A stretch of DNA of 64,000 nucleotides from Bonia amplexicaulis. Taxonomy: Eukaryota > Streptophyta > Magnoliopsida > Poales > Poaceae. Positions within the stretch are counted from its first letter, which is position 1, and each line of letters opens with the position of its first letter. The notes under the pieces were generated by a model, which was not told the origin of the DNA, searched no databases, and saw nothing but the letters and a program-made list of their open reading frames with translations. Positions 23,095-34,559 of the stretch are shown in pieces. The position numbers and the translations under genes were made by a program. The stretch lies in contig CM070737.1 in assembly GCA_036346245.1 (NCBI GenBank), positions 12,805,412 through 12,869,411 on the forward strand. The letters are read 5' to 3'.

Positions 23095-24626
23095 CAACTT
23101 CCATCTCACGCCTTTCTCGCGGGCTATCCAGACGAAACTAAGATAACTATCACCCTACAGATATTCGATCGAATCAAGTGGTATAATAGACTAGATTGAC
23201 AAGCCAAGCTTATGATTGAGCGAGTTCTGTGTTATTTACTTGGCATAAGGGTCTAGTCCTTATGAGGCTATCGTTCGGTATCATTTGTTTGGCACAACGT
23301 TCTAGTCCTTATGAGGCTATCATTCATATACCCTATGCACACCGGCACTACACCACAATATCTAAACCAGAGCCTCAATAAGCATCTAGCGGTTGCCCAA
23401 TAATAATCTTCAATATTTAACTGGACAATCTCTAACAGTATTCATAAACATTTATATTATTCTAATATACTTACTAATTAATGACGAGGTGATTTCATAT
23501 TACAATGATACTTATGGTTGTTAAGGTGATTATGGCTTATAAGAGTATGATTGAGCTTTTTAATGATTGGATTTAACTATTTATCATATCATTCTAAATT
23601 ATTATTTCATGTAGATAATAATACTCAAATAACATAAATAAAAGTAATAATAATTAAATAATATGAAATCAACATGATCAATAACATATGACTTGCCTTG
23701 TTATTCAGGGTCTTCAATTACTTCTTCGTAGGCTTCAAGTTTGATACCATCTACTTCAGTTGCTTCAGTGGCTTCTCTGTTGGCTGATAGTCAAATCTGG
23801 ATGCTACCACAAAAGAATGAATACAAATAAGTCATTGTTTTGCAAAATACAAGCTAGGAACAAAATAAAATCAAAAATCCATAAAAAGGATATAAAAGAA
23901 GGTGGGTTTGAGCGTATAGGGTTTAAATTAAGCTTGGTTAGGTTGAACAGGTTTGAAAATGGGTTAGACGAGCTTGAAACTGTCAAAATGAGTATAATAG
24001 GCTTAACAGGGTTCAAGTAAATAGTAACAAGTTGGGTGAATAGTACTGGGTTGGAACTATTTCTAGTGTGTCAGGTTTGTGTGGATAGTGTTAAACCCAT
24101 TTGTTGTGTAGCGGATCGGGTTGGATGAATTGTTGGGCTGGGCTACGTGTTATTGGGCTACACACCACTGGGCTTGGCCCAATTTGGTCAACTGGGCCGA
24201 ATGTTGGCTCAGACTGGTTTTACCGGCCCACCTTGGTGGCCCAACTCAAGAGTGAGCGGGTTGGAGTTCGAGCTCATGGCAATCGAGACAGGGGGAACAA
24301 CGACGACATTAAATTCAGTGGCGATAGATGGTGACGAGTGGTAGTGTGACAAGCAACTATGGGATGTGAGCAACACATTTTGGGCATACATGCGGGCGGT
24401 GGCAGCTTGGAGATGGTTGGCGATGGTGGAGCCTGGCTAGAACAAGGGTATGGAACGATGGAGCTATGGCGATTCTTCGATGAAATTGGAGGCAGTTTGA
24501 GCATGTGGGAGGTGAGGGGAGCTCGGTGATGGTGATGGCTTGGCTTGAGATGGCCTGAGAAGGTCTGGCAACGTGATCGTGGGTGGTGGGGCGATGCTAA
24601 GGATACGACCAATTTGATAGGAGAGA
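23095..24626. other. gypsy LTR-related DNA, no gene
   Basis: The sequence resembles the LTR at the window start: 23210-23270 matches 150-220, and 23670-23790 matches 620-780. The TRIM interrupted this older sequence (joining gcccaact to tccatctcacg restores the flank). 24100-24250 is rich in gggct/ggccca motifs. No protein-coding signature is seen. Confidence 0.45.
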
Positions 24627-26638
24627 GGATAGAGACAATAATTTCTGTGGATGGCTGAGGCTTACCGGATTTGGGGTTGGCGGTGGTGCAGCTTCACGCG
24701 GCCAAGGAAGAAGATGGTGGCTTTGGTGTGATGGTTGAAGAAGAAGAGGCCGAAGTACTCACTAGCCTTGGCTTTATAGCTGACGCAAGGCGGTGGCACC
24801 AGTAACGGGCGAGGCGAGCTCAACACGTGGACGACGGTGTGGACAATCGCACGGGTTTTGCGCTGGGACTATGGCGCGGTGGAAGCGCAGGAGTCGTCGC
24901 TCCTCCCTGGAGCGGGTGCGCGAGGTGGCGGCGAATAACAGCGGTGGGCATGTCGTGTTGAGTAGTTGGCGGCAAGGTTTGGCAGTGGTGCAAATCAATG
25001 ACAAGGATGGCTTGGCATTGGTGTGGGCTGCGTTTAATGCCGTTGTGAGGTGGCTTGCCTGGCGCGGCTTAAGCGCGGCGATGATGACGGATTAAAGCGG
25101 CGGCGTGCGCAAATGGCAGCGCGACGCAAGCCAACGTCAACAGGGGAGGATGGCGGCCAACAAGAATATGTTTTCCTAATGTGGAAAGTGAAATTCCGGA
25201 AAAGGAAAGCGGATTGTTGGTTGGATTTTCCAGATTTGGTAAAAACTTCAAATTCAAGCAAAATTCAAATAAATTTAATTTTTTTTATGTCAATGCCGTA
25301 TTGAACTATTGCCTCTTCTCTATTGCTGAATAAAAAAATTAGTTCGAATACTAAAACGCATGCAAGAGTTTTCCTCTGATGGTAGAAAATGCTTCACAAC
25401 AAGTGGGCAGCGCATTACAGCGTGTTACCAATGTAGTTTTTCCATGAAATTCCAGTATTCAGAAGAGAAGCGTCATATTCAGTAAGGTCATGTGTGAACA
25501 AGGATTTGTAGGCGGGCAACCTATCCTCCTTTCTTTCCCAAAATGCCTGGGATTATAGGCAACACAAGAATAGATGATTAATGAACTCTGAATCATAACC
25601 ACACGTATAAAGGACCTAAATCTTGCTCACAAACATGTAAGTACTCTAAATTTTGACCACACCTTTGAGATGTCACAGTAGAAATTGCCACTCGTTTGTT
25701 AACTAGATTGTTTGGCTCTGTTTATAAAGAAATACCTTTGAATGATGCGTGTTTCTTCATGCTAGCAACATGTATATGATAGACTGGTTAAACATTTACC
25801 GCTTTGAGCCAGTGTCTCACTACTGAAGATCTTAGCAATTTGCCGCTCGTCAGGCCTGAATTCTGAATGTGAGGCTACCTTGTGAGCTATAGCCTACATC
25901 ACTGTGCTAAGGTTGCACATGGATCCTCCTTGGATATTCAACCGATAAGACTGTGAAATAGTGCTTTAAATGACAGCGCATCCGAATTTGTAGTTGCTTT
26001 TGGAGTGTTATCATGTGGTTTATGTTCTTATATTCTCACGGTGTCGACTAAAGTCCGATCGAGCTTACTGGTCTAGTGTTGATCTCTCCATGTTATTTTT
26101 CATTCGCAGAAGAAAAAAAGGCAGTACTGGAGTACAATAGTAAATTTCATCTTTCATTAGATGAGATCAGCATTTGCTCAGAGTGATGTTGGTTTATCTT
26201 TTTTTCCCAAGAACATGAACTTGGTTGTTTGTTCTGAACCTGAAGGTGATCTCAATGCCAGCCCTAGCCTCTGGGAATCTTGGAAATCATGTTGGACATG
26301 AGTATACGTTTCCATTTGTTAGTCCAGCCCAACACGACGCCACCGTTTACCAAACGACAATGGCAATTCAGTTTCAATTCGAAGGTGGTCTGAATGTAGA
26401 GACGCAGAGAATCAGGTCTCAGGTATGGTCAGGCTGCACTCCATGCAGGAGTCCCGGATATCGGCTCTTCGCCACATGACATGATGTCACCATTACCTAA
26501 TGGCAACGGTGATTCAGATTCAGGTTGAATTGGTCTGAGGCCTGACAGCGTGTGCTAGATTCAGGCTTCTCGCAGACATGGTTAGAAATCAGACACGAGT
26601 TCATGCCTCGTTTTGATGCAGCCTGATATCACCGATTC
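24627..26638 (+). repeat. direct segmental duplication, copy B
   Basis: This is the second copy of 18731-20735. The LTR-like first half is more diverged; copy B has lost the A/T-rich run and the gtttgtcacagttc block present at about 19360-19395 in copy A. From about 25290 to 26638 the match is near-perfect. Confidence 0.9.
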
Positions 26639-28170
26639 GTTTAAACCACAGAACCAAGAACAACTCAACTCAGCAAATCTACTCTACGGCTGGTTGAACC
26701 GCCACTTAGCCAGCCAAAGTCCAACGGTCAGACCGCCACCAGAGGCCAGTCTGACCATATGCTCCCACTGGTAAGATCGTCTGGCTTGGCTGATCTGACT
26801 TGGACTCCAAAACAACACACGCCAAAATTCAAAATTGTAAAAATCAAACTTAAACAATAAAAGCGAGATACAACCAATATCAAATACTCATCACTCACAC
26901 AAGGTTTCCACCACATGGTCTTACATCCATATTAGCATATCTTGTTTATTAATTTATTTTATGCTTACATGGTGATGATAATACAAGTAGTATTGCTAAT
27001 TATAGATAGATGAACTTTGTTATAGCATTTGTTACATGTTTTGTTCTTAATTGTGTGCTTACCATGCTATTTGTCTTGTTGCTTATTTGCTTTATTGCAT
27101 ACCATGGATATATATAGAGTTTGATTTATCTTTATAGCATGTTTTGTTCTTATTTTGCTCATTGACATGCTTTGTACATTTATGTTCATGCTCATAATTA
27201 TTTACTTATGTTTATGTGGGCATTAAATTTTTATCACCTAGGTCTCACCTTGGATTATAGCATTCTTGCTCGTCGTGTGTTTTAAAAGTGAATTTGCATA
27301 TCAATCTTTACTAACCCTAGTTCTAAGGCACAAATAACTTCTTTTCTAGTTATATAAGTTGCACATAAGAAAAGAGAGATCAAGTGTGCAATATTGCAGC
27401 TGAGTACCAGAGAGTGGTCAGACCCCCTAGTTCTGGGGCTTCTGGTTCCTCTTCTTTCTCATTACAGCTTCTGTGTACATATATGTGTGTGTGTGTGTAT
27501 ATATGTGTGTATATATGTGTATATATATATATATGTATATGTGTGTGTATGCGTGGTATCCTAGGGTACTCATGTATCAAAGCCTACAAAACAAACTCAA
27601 AGTGTTCACGTGTCAAAGCCTACAAACTAGAAAGCGCTAGCCATATAAATTGAATAATACAATTTTTTTGAGAGAGTACAACACACACCACCCTCACTTC
27701 ACTCACACCACCCATATACACACGTGTGCATTTCCTACACATACTTGAAATTTAATTGAGGCATGAAAGATCTCACAGTTTTCAAAAACCTTCTACATCG
27801 GTTTGTGTTTTTTTATTTTCAGCGTGACAAAACTAAATGGATGCGCCTGAGCAAATATATGTTGCCAAAATGCATAAATTTTTGATAGAATTTTTCTTAC
27901 TTTGTGTAATAATTTATATAGGGCTAGCTATCCGCGCAATGGTGCAAGCGACTAATTGTAGTCTGACTCACTCCGTTGTAATCGCACCGGCTGAAAGTTA
28001 CATCCCGGCCCATGGCAGTGTTGCCTCCATTGCGTGGCTTAGTGCACTTAAGCTAATGGCCTAATTGGTTGATTCCCATACTGACTAACAGCAAACCACA
28101 TATCGAGCTTGCAGCCACAGCCATCACAATCGGCCATTTGATTTCCGGTTAATTTGACCGTCAGAATTGC
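26639..28170. other. intergenic AT-rich DNA with a TG/TA microsatellite
   Basis: No gene recognised. A compound (TG)n/(TA)n microsatellite occupies about 27478-27552. 26930-27250 is T-rich with repeated ttgttctta/catgttttgttc blocks. The final 300 bp probably holds the NFD4-like promoter. Confidence 0.5.
27478..27552. repeat. compound (TG)n(TA)n microsatellite
   Basis: Alternating gt and at dinucleotide runs extend for about 75 bp. Alternating purine-pyrimidine tracts of this kind can adopt Z-DNA and are length-polymorphic. Confidence 0.9.
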
Positions 28171-28177
28171 ATAAATA
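28171..28177 (+). promoter_or_regulatory. TATA-like box of the NFD4-like gene
   Basis: The motif ataaata lies 64 bp upstream of the start codon, which would place transcription start near 28200 and leave a short leader of about 35 nt. The call rests on sequence and position only. Confidence 0.5.
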
Positions 28178-28234
28178 CCTGGCAAGCACAGGCCATTACA
28201 GCTCAAGTGCCACCACCACCAAAGAAAACTCACC

Positions 28235-30140
28235 ATGCCTTCTCCTTCCTCGGCCCATTGGATGAGCCTGGTCGGAAGCATCTGGCTCCAAACCATCAAT
28301 GGCCCCAACTCCGACTTCCCAGTGTACTCGTCGCAGCTCAAGGAGCTGAAGCACATCACGCAGGTGCAGCTCAACTTCCTCGCCTTCGCGTCCGACGCGG
28401 GCAAGCTCTTCGGCTGGTTCTCCGGGGTGGCAGCCCTGTATCTGCCCCTGTGGCTCGTTGCAATCGTCGGCGCAGCCTTCGGCCTCGTCGGCTACGGCAT
28501 CCAGTACCTGTTCTTGGACAGCCCTGGGATCCAGTACTGGCACCTGTTCGTGCTCACCACCCTGGCCGGGAATGGCATATGCTGGATCAACACTGTCTGC
28601 TACCTCCTCTGCATCAAGAACTTCGCGTCCAGCAGCCGCATCGCGGTGAGCCTCGCGACGAGCTACCTGGGTCTGAGCGCCAAGGTGTACACGAGCCTGG
28701 CCGAGACGCTGCCCGGCCTGACCAACTCCAAGGCGAAGACGTACCTCTTCCTCAATGCCGTCGTGCCGATGCTCGTCACGGTCGTTGTGGCGCCGTCCCT
28801 CAGGGTGATCGACCTCAAGAGCGAGGCGAGCACGGACGCGGCATTCCTCGTCATGTTCGCCATCACGCTCACGACCGGAGCATGCGCCGTGGTCGGCAGC
28901 ATAGGCTCGACGTCCAATGGGTTGCCATCCACGGAGCACATGATCAGCCTCAGCGTGCTGCTGGCCACCCCTATACTCATCCCGGCGGCTCTCAAGATAC
29001 GGGAGAACATGAACAAGATATGGGAGGCGAAGCGAGAGAACAGAATCCACGATCTTGGCACCGACGAAGCTGAGGCCGTGGAGACGGTCGTCGTCATCGA
29101 GGTCGCCGGCGTCGGGACCAAGGGGGAAGATAGAGTCGCGGAGAAGCCCCAGGAGGAGGTCGGCGGCCTCCGGCTGCTGAGGAACCTGGACTTCTGGCTC
29201 TACTTCTTCAGCTACATGTTCAGTGGCACCCTGGGTCTGGTCTTTCTCAACAACCTGGGACAGATTGCCGAGTCGCGAGGGCTCGGGCGGACTACCAGTC
29301 TGGTCTCCCTGTCGTCTTCGTTTGGTTTCTTCGGCCGCCTACTTCCGTCCTTCTTGGACTACTACTCCACGAAGTAAGCCATCATTCTTTTCAAACACTT
29401 TCGTAATTAAAATACTGAAACTAGCGTGCTTATTTCTGTTTGATTAGTATCCTGAGATCTTGGAGGGAGGCCACAAAAGACTCTGTAGTTATTCTCAAAG
29501 ATCCATGCGGTCTTTTTTAATGGCGTGTTAACTACTACTTTCTATGTAGAGTTGAATGAATCTTGTCTATTTTGTCCGATTAAGTTCTGTATTTTCCCAG
29601 CTGCTAACTCAATTTGTTGTTCATTTGCGCAGAAGTGGCTACTCCATATCAAGGACGGCGTCCATGGCATCGCTGATGGCGCCCATGGCCGGCGCGTTCT
29701 TCCTGCTGCTCAACCCGAGCGACTCCTTCCTGTACATGAGCACGGCCATCATCGGCACGTGCACGGGCGCTATCACGTCGGTGTCGGTGTCCGCGACGAG
29801 CGAGCTGTTCGGCACCAAGAACTTCGGCGTGAACCACAACGTCCTGGTGACCAACATCCCCGTGGGCTCCATGTGCTTCGGCTACTTCGCCGCGTTCCTC
29901 TACCAGCGGGAGGCCGGGGCGCGGGGGAGCCACACCTGCACCGGCGCCAGCTGCTACCAGGAGACGTTCGTCATCTGGGGCTCCACGTGCGCCGTCGGCA
30001 CGCTGCTCTGCACCGTCCTCTACGCGCGGTCTCGCAATTTTGACAGGAGGCTACCAGTAAGGATACCATGCCTTGCCCGCTTAGCTAACTTTGTAGGTGG
30101 TAACAAGGCCTCAGAAGTGTCTGATCGGAGTGCGTATTAA
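28235..30140 (+). CDS. nodulin-like / NFD4-type major facilitator protein, two exons
   Basis: Exons 28235-29373 and 29633-30140 join in phase (AA|A for Lys) across a 259-nt GT-AG intron to give 548 aa, close to the usual length of the family. An N-terminal nodulin-like domain covers about residues 8-260, with the family start pattern (SIWLQTINGPNSDFPVYSS, QVQLNFLAFASDAGK, FGWFSG). A charged central loop (about residues 250-310) precedes the second six-helix half, which begins LRNLDFWLYFFSYMFSG and continues after the intron with SGYSISRTASM and SATSELFGTKNFGVNHN. About 12 membrane segments are expected. Family members include NUCLEAR FUSION DEFECTIVE 4 and membrane proteins with mostly unknown substrates; I cannot name the cargo. 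Exons are strongly GC-rich. The ATG at 28235 is chosen because it directly precedes the conserved WMSLVGSIWLQ start. Confidence 0.92.
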
Positions 30141-31600
30141 GTCGATTAATTTAGCGGTCATACACAAGCATCTGCTCTGGGCGATGTAGATTTTGTTTCT
30201 TTTGATCTTGCTTTTCTCTTCTTTGGTTTCTTGACTGATCCCACGGGAGATATTGTGCAGGCTATGCATATAAGAGTGGTTGACAGAAAATCAGGTTTTC
30301 ATCTTGGCTTTGCTACTGATACTTACTGATCATTTGTTTATTCTCCGTAGTAGTATATCTAGTATTGAGAGGCTGCTGTATAGTATAGTACGTACGTGGA
30401 GCTGGATTTCGCATTTAGTGCATGAACGTAACAATGAATGACCTGTTTGGACTTGCGTATAGACTTATTTATGCGTATGCAACCACTGCATTTTTCAGGG
30501 GTCCATTGCAGTGGTTCTTCCATGTTATTCAATGCAGAGTCAGGACTATGTGTGGTAGTAGCGACAATCTTCAATCTCTTGATCTTTATTTTTTCAGTGA
30601 GAAATTCTGACTGTTATTCCGCCATGCTAGTGGTATGGAGTACTGGTAGGCAGGTAGCCATACGTGTACAAACGAAATTGTTAGATTCAAGGCCTAGTGG
30701 TTGATTGGTAGATCCGTACATGTACATGCGATGGAGAGTCATTTGTAGTATCTATTTTGTCAATGAATAGATACTGTGACTGAAACGTCGGAGACAGTCC
30801 ATATTCCGTCAAGTATGTGTCCGAGCTTGGTCCCTGATAGGATCATAGGACCACTGAAGAGATGGACTGCTCTTCTCTGGTTAACCTTCGACACCCATGG
30901 CCTCTTTTGCGCACGGTGATATCATTAGATTTCAACTGTTCGAAGCTACAGTACTATGGCCCGTGAATGATATAGTGGAGAAATGTTCAAGACCTTAAAA
31001 GTAAAGAATGAATAATAAAAATAACAATAGAAATCACAAGAAAATTAAAACCTTAAAAGATACTTTATTAGAGAACAAACGAAAGCTGAAATAAATGTTT
31101 AAAACATAGGACCGATCCACTTCTAATCAAATGAAGAATAAATAAAATGATATAAATAATGGCAAGTCACAGTGTTGAAAACTCGAGTGCTCCCACCCAT
31201 GCATATTGTCATCACTCAACTGGCCTTTTACCTGAGAATGGAAAGAGCAAGCATGAGATTTGAAAATCTCAACAAGTATCCAACAACGATCATAACACGA
31301 TGAGTAAAGAACAAGTAAAGCAAACAAGCAATTGACACAGGTTAAGTGTAATAAAACTAGGTTATCGAAAACACCGATACGGATCGGAGATAGAGATCAC
31401 ATAAATAGTGGCATTAAAGATAAATGTTATTTAGCAAGTTATGGCAATGTCGTTGCCGATTACTCCCCACATACCCGGTTATACGAGAATAGTCAGGCAC
31501 AACATTGTCCTCGACTGTATAACCACAGACGGGGTGTAATATCCTAAGTAACGAGCGTGTACGGCCCCCATACGTTACTAGTGGTTGAAAATCTTTCCTA
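30141..31600. other. NFD4-like 3' flank and anonymous DNA
   Basis: 30141-30800 contains the probable 3' UTR; no clear AATAAA was found, though T-rich tracts and gaatag motifs near 30765 are present. 30960-31600 is A-rich and shows no gene. Confidence 0.4.
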
Positions 31601-31619
31601 TATGTGGATAACCTCAGGC

Positions 31620-31940
31620 CAGGCAACAGTTATATTATTAACATGTTATATGATGTGAATTTAAGGGAACTAATAGAAAGTTAAGATAATATTAGGAGGA
31701 GTGAAATGATTTGCTAATGTTGAAAATAGAGAAACATTATTCCTGATATGAGGATGATAGGGGATGATAATATGGTGATAAGATAGCTGATACATTATAT
31801 ACATATTATAATATAAATTTAAGTAAACTAAGAGATGACGAGGATAAGACTATGATATGTGGAAGGGGTTGTTGAGGCTGGAAACGAAATGCTTGACTCT
31901 CGATATGAGGGCAATATGGAATGATAACAAGGTGGTAGAG
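31620..31940 (+). repeat. two diverged tandem copies of a ~130-bp unit
   Basis: 31640-31765 and 31770-31930 share blocks such as atttaag..aactaa.aga, gttgaaaatag/gttgaggctgg and tatgagg..gat in the same order. No coding function is seen. Confidence 0.45.
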
Positions 31941-33514
31941 ATCTAGGAATTAATCTAAAAGGGATATTATAACATAGCTCACGTAAGGGTTGTCATTCAT
32001 CCAAGTTTTATTATATGTTAAGTGATTATTAGTCAGATTAACATGTATCATGCACATATAAATCTGTCATGGGCCACATACAACTTCAAGCAATTATGGA
32101 TCATGGTATCAGGAACTAAAACATAGCAGTCCTAATGTAAAAAGAGTGCTAATAATTTTAAAACTAAATTAAATATGTTCATATGTTACCCCCTCAATTA
32201 ATGATTGAAGCATTACTTCTAAATCACTAATTAAAAGCATAAATTTTAGAACATAATTAAATCTAAGAGCGGTCAATATTAAAGTCTATAACTAAACAAG
32301 TATTGGTAATATGATGATAATAATCGGTCAAGTATTGGTGATGTGCGTGTAAGGTTTAGTAATATGTCAAGAGTCGATAACTTTAGTGATATGATATTAG
32401 GTACTTGATATGATAGCACGTTCGATGGACACTCAATAACAAGGTGACAAGTAACTGAAACACATGATATGCACGATGGGTCCGAAATGTCTTGAGCATG
32501 CTCGACGGACACACCGCACGATGGGTTCCTCAATAGGTGCGTGCGAACCTACGGGATGAAACGGAGATGAATCGGATCAATGCTAAGATAAACTTGTGGA
32601 CAAACGGACGAAAGTGCAATTGGCGAAAGAAACGCGTTCTTCGGATTTAGCGTGCGAATCATCGTTCGACCGAGCAAACCACGTTCGCCAAACGAACAAT
32701 GTCCCACCGTGCGAACCGAAAAACTCCCATGCAAATCTACATTCGCCATGCTCCCGTCGGCCGACCGCTCCGGCCATCACCGTTGGCGGCCGCCATCGCC
32801 GGGTGGGTGGCCGCCGCCGCTGCCCGCTACTTGTGCCACTCGACGTGCGACCAAACCGGCTCCCGCCGACCGCCGCCGCTGCCCCCACGGCCGCCGCCGC
32901 CGCCGCTATGACGCCGTCGCTGTCACCACCGCGACACCGCATGCCCACTCACACGCCGGCATCACCTGCGTCCGCCACCCGGCCTGCACGAGCTGCCGCT
33001 TGGCGCGCCACCGTACTGCCCGCGCGCTTGCTGCCACACACGCACCTACGCCGAGCCACCGCCGCGCGCCGCCAGGCCGCCCCGCATCACGTCCGTGCGC
33101 GCACTGCGGCTTGTTGCCGCTGGCTAGCCGGCCGCTCGCCACCACCACCGACGCCACCATCATAGCTGCTGTCGTGCGCACGGAAAGAGAGAGAGATAGG
33201 GAGACCCGAAGAAAAAGATGGGTGGCGGCTGGTACAGGAAAAAAGTTAAGGGTTACCCTTGTATTGAGTAGATTAAGATTAATTAGGGTTCAGTGGCTCT
33301 AAAAAAACAACCAGGGCGCTATACATCTAGTGGCAACCAAGTGACCTTTCTGGATATGTCCAAATGCATCACCACCTGTCTTTCAGGATCTTGACAAGGT
33401 AAGGCCGCTCATTTACCTCGAGCACTCGCTCCCCAGCTGTTTACATTGACCCATCCCTTCCGACAACAACTTCACTAGTGCGTCCAATCCATACTAAACA
33501 AGGACAACAGATAG
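31941..33514. other. repeat-like DNA with a GC-rich core, no gene
   Basis: 31940-32540 is AT-rich. 32560-33240 is very GC-rich and open in several frames on both strands (up to 216 codons) with low-complexity Ala/Pro/Arg translations and no family signature. This resembles the GC-rich middle of the gypsy LTR at the window start, so I read it as LTR-derived. Confidence 0.4.
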
Positions 33515-33770
33515 GTCCTGTTTTTTTTTTTAGTTTTTAAAAATTGTTATTTAGTTTTTTTATAGTAACTAGCTTTTAAACGAAATATTTTTTAAGATAA
33601 GATCTACTAGTTAATTGTAATACATACTTTACTGACTTTATTTATATCGGCAAAAACCGCACGTGGATTTTTGTTACTCTATAATACCTCGTACAAACAG
33701 CACAAAAGCCAAAAACCACAGACAAAAATCATAAACCGTAGCTAAAAAAACATCACATAGTTCCTTTTTT
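33515..33770 (-). mobile_element. MITE (GGGCCTGTTT family), reverse copy
   Basis: This copy matches the reverse complement of 40418-40658, with shared blocks agtaactagcttttaaa, ctactagttaattgtaata and gcacgtggattt..gtta. The left end carries ggtcctgtttttt, a variant of the family terminus. Confidence 0.7.
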
Positions 33771-34559
33771 ACAGTCACATTACATGCATGAACATGATCT
33801 GACATGCATGTGAGGCAGAGGTAACCATTAAAGGAAGGGCAGGGTAGGTCGATCCATCAACGGCCCTCGTGGTCCTCTCACATGTTGCGTGACGGCACAC
33901 TGCAAATCTGCAATGCAATGCAGAGTTCAGTTCCATCTTCCTCGTGTACTTGGATGGGCAGATGCTATTTACTCGCCGAAAGCTTGCAGAGCCATCACTC
34001 TGCTGGCTATCCCCAATCTTTCTGGTGAGCTAATTTATTTATGGTTTGTGTGGTTGGTTGGCCGGATCGGTGAGACTGCAACATCCCCAGGTCGGTGATG
34101 TCCGTCCGATCGCTCGAGCTAGGACTCACTTAGAAACTGCCACAGATCGACTCGAATCTTGTCAAAATGATTGCTCCATAATCCATATTAATTTGTAGCG
34201 GCATCTTACATAGTTGACATGACGTCTTTTCCTGCTACGATCGAGCTGATGGAGCCAATGTACACGCTCAAATTAGGCTCAATCTCCTGTGCCTCTTTCA
34301 AGTTCTTGGCTGCTCGCTACAGACCAAATGAGCACCCCTCGCCTGGGAGATCATGGAATGATGGATGCTTGTGCAGCGTAGTTATTGTGGAGGATGGGGT
34401 GCCTGTGTTGGTGGAGGTAATGGCGGTGGTTGTTGAGAAGGCAAATGGGCAAAGCTCATAATTGAAGGACTATATAGAAGATCTAGGATAACGTTGTGAT
34501 AAGCCATTGTAAATTTTATAGAGTGATTAAGTAATTTTGTAAAGATCGTATTTTGTTTA
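33771..34559. other. intergenic, no recognised feature
   Basis: Open frames at 33889-34098 and 34219-34461 lack any family signature. Nothing else is seen. Confidence 0.4.

Noticed and set aside
32596..33302. Open frames up to 216 codons
   Set aside because: Ala/Pro/Arg-rich in every frame because of GC richness; no domain and no start context.
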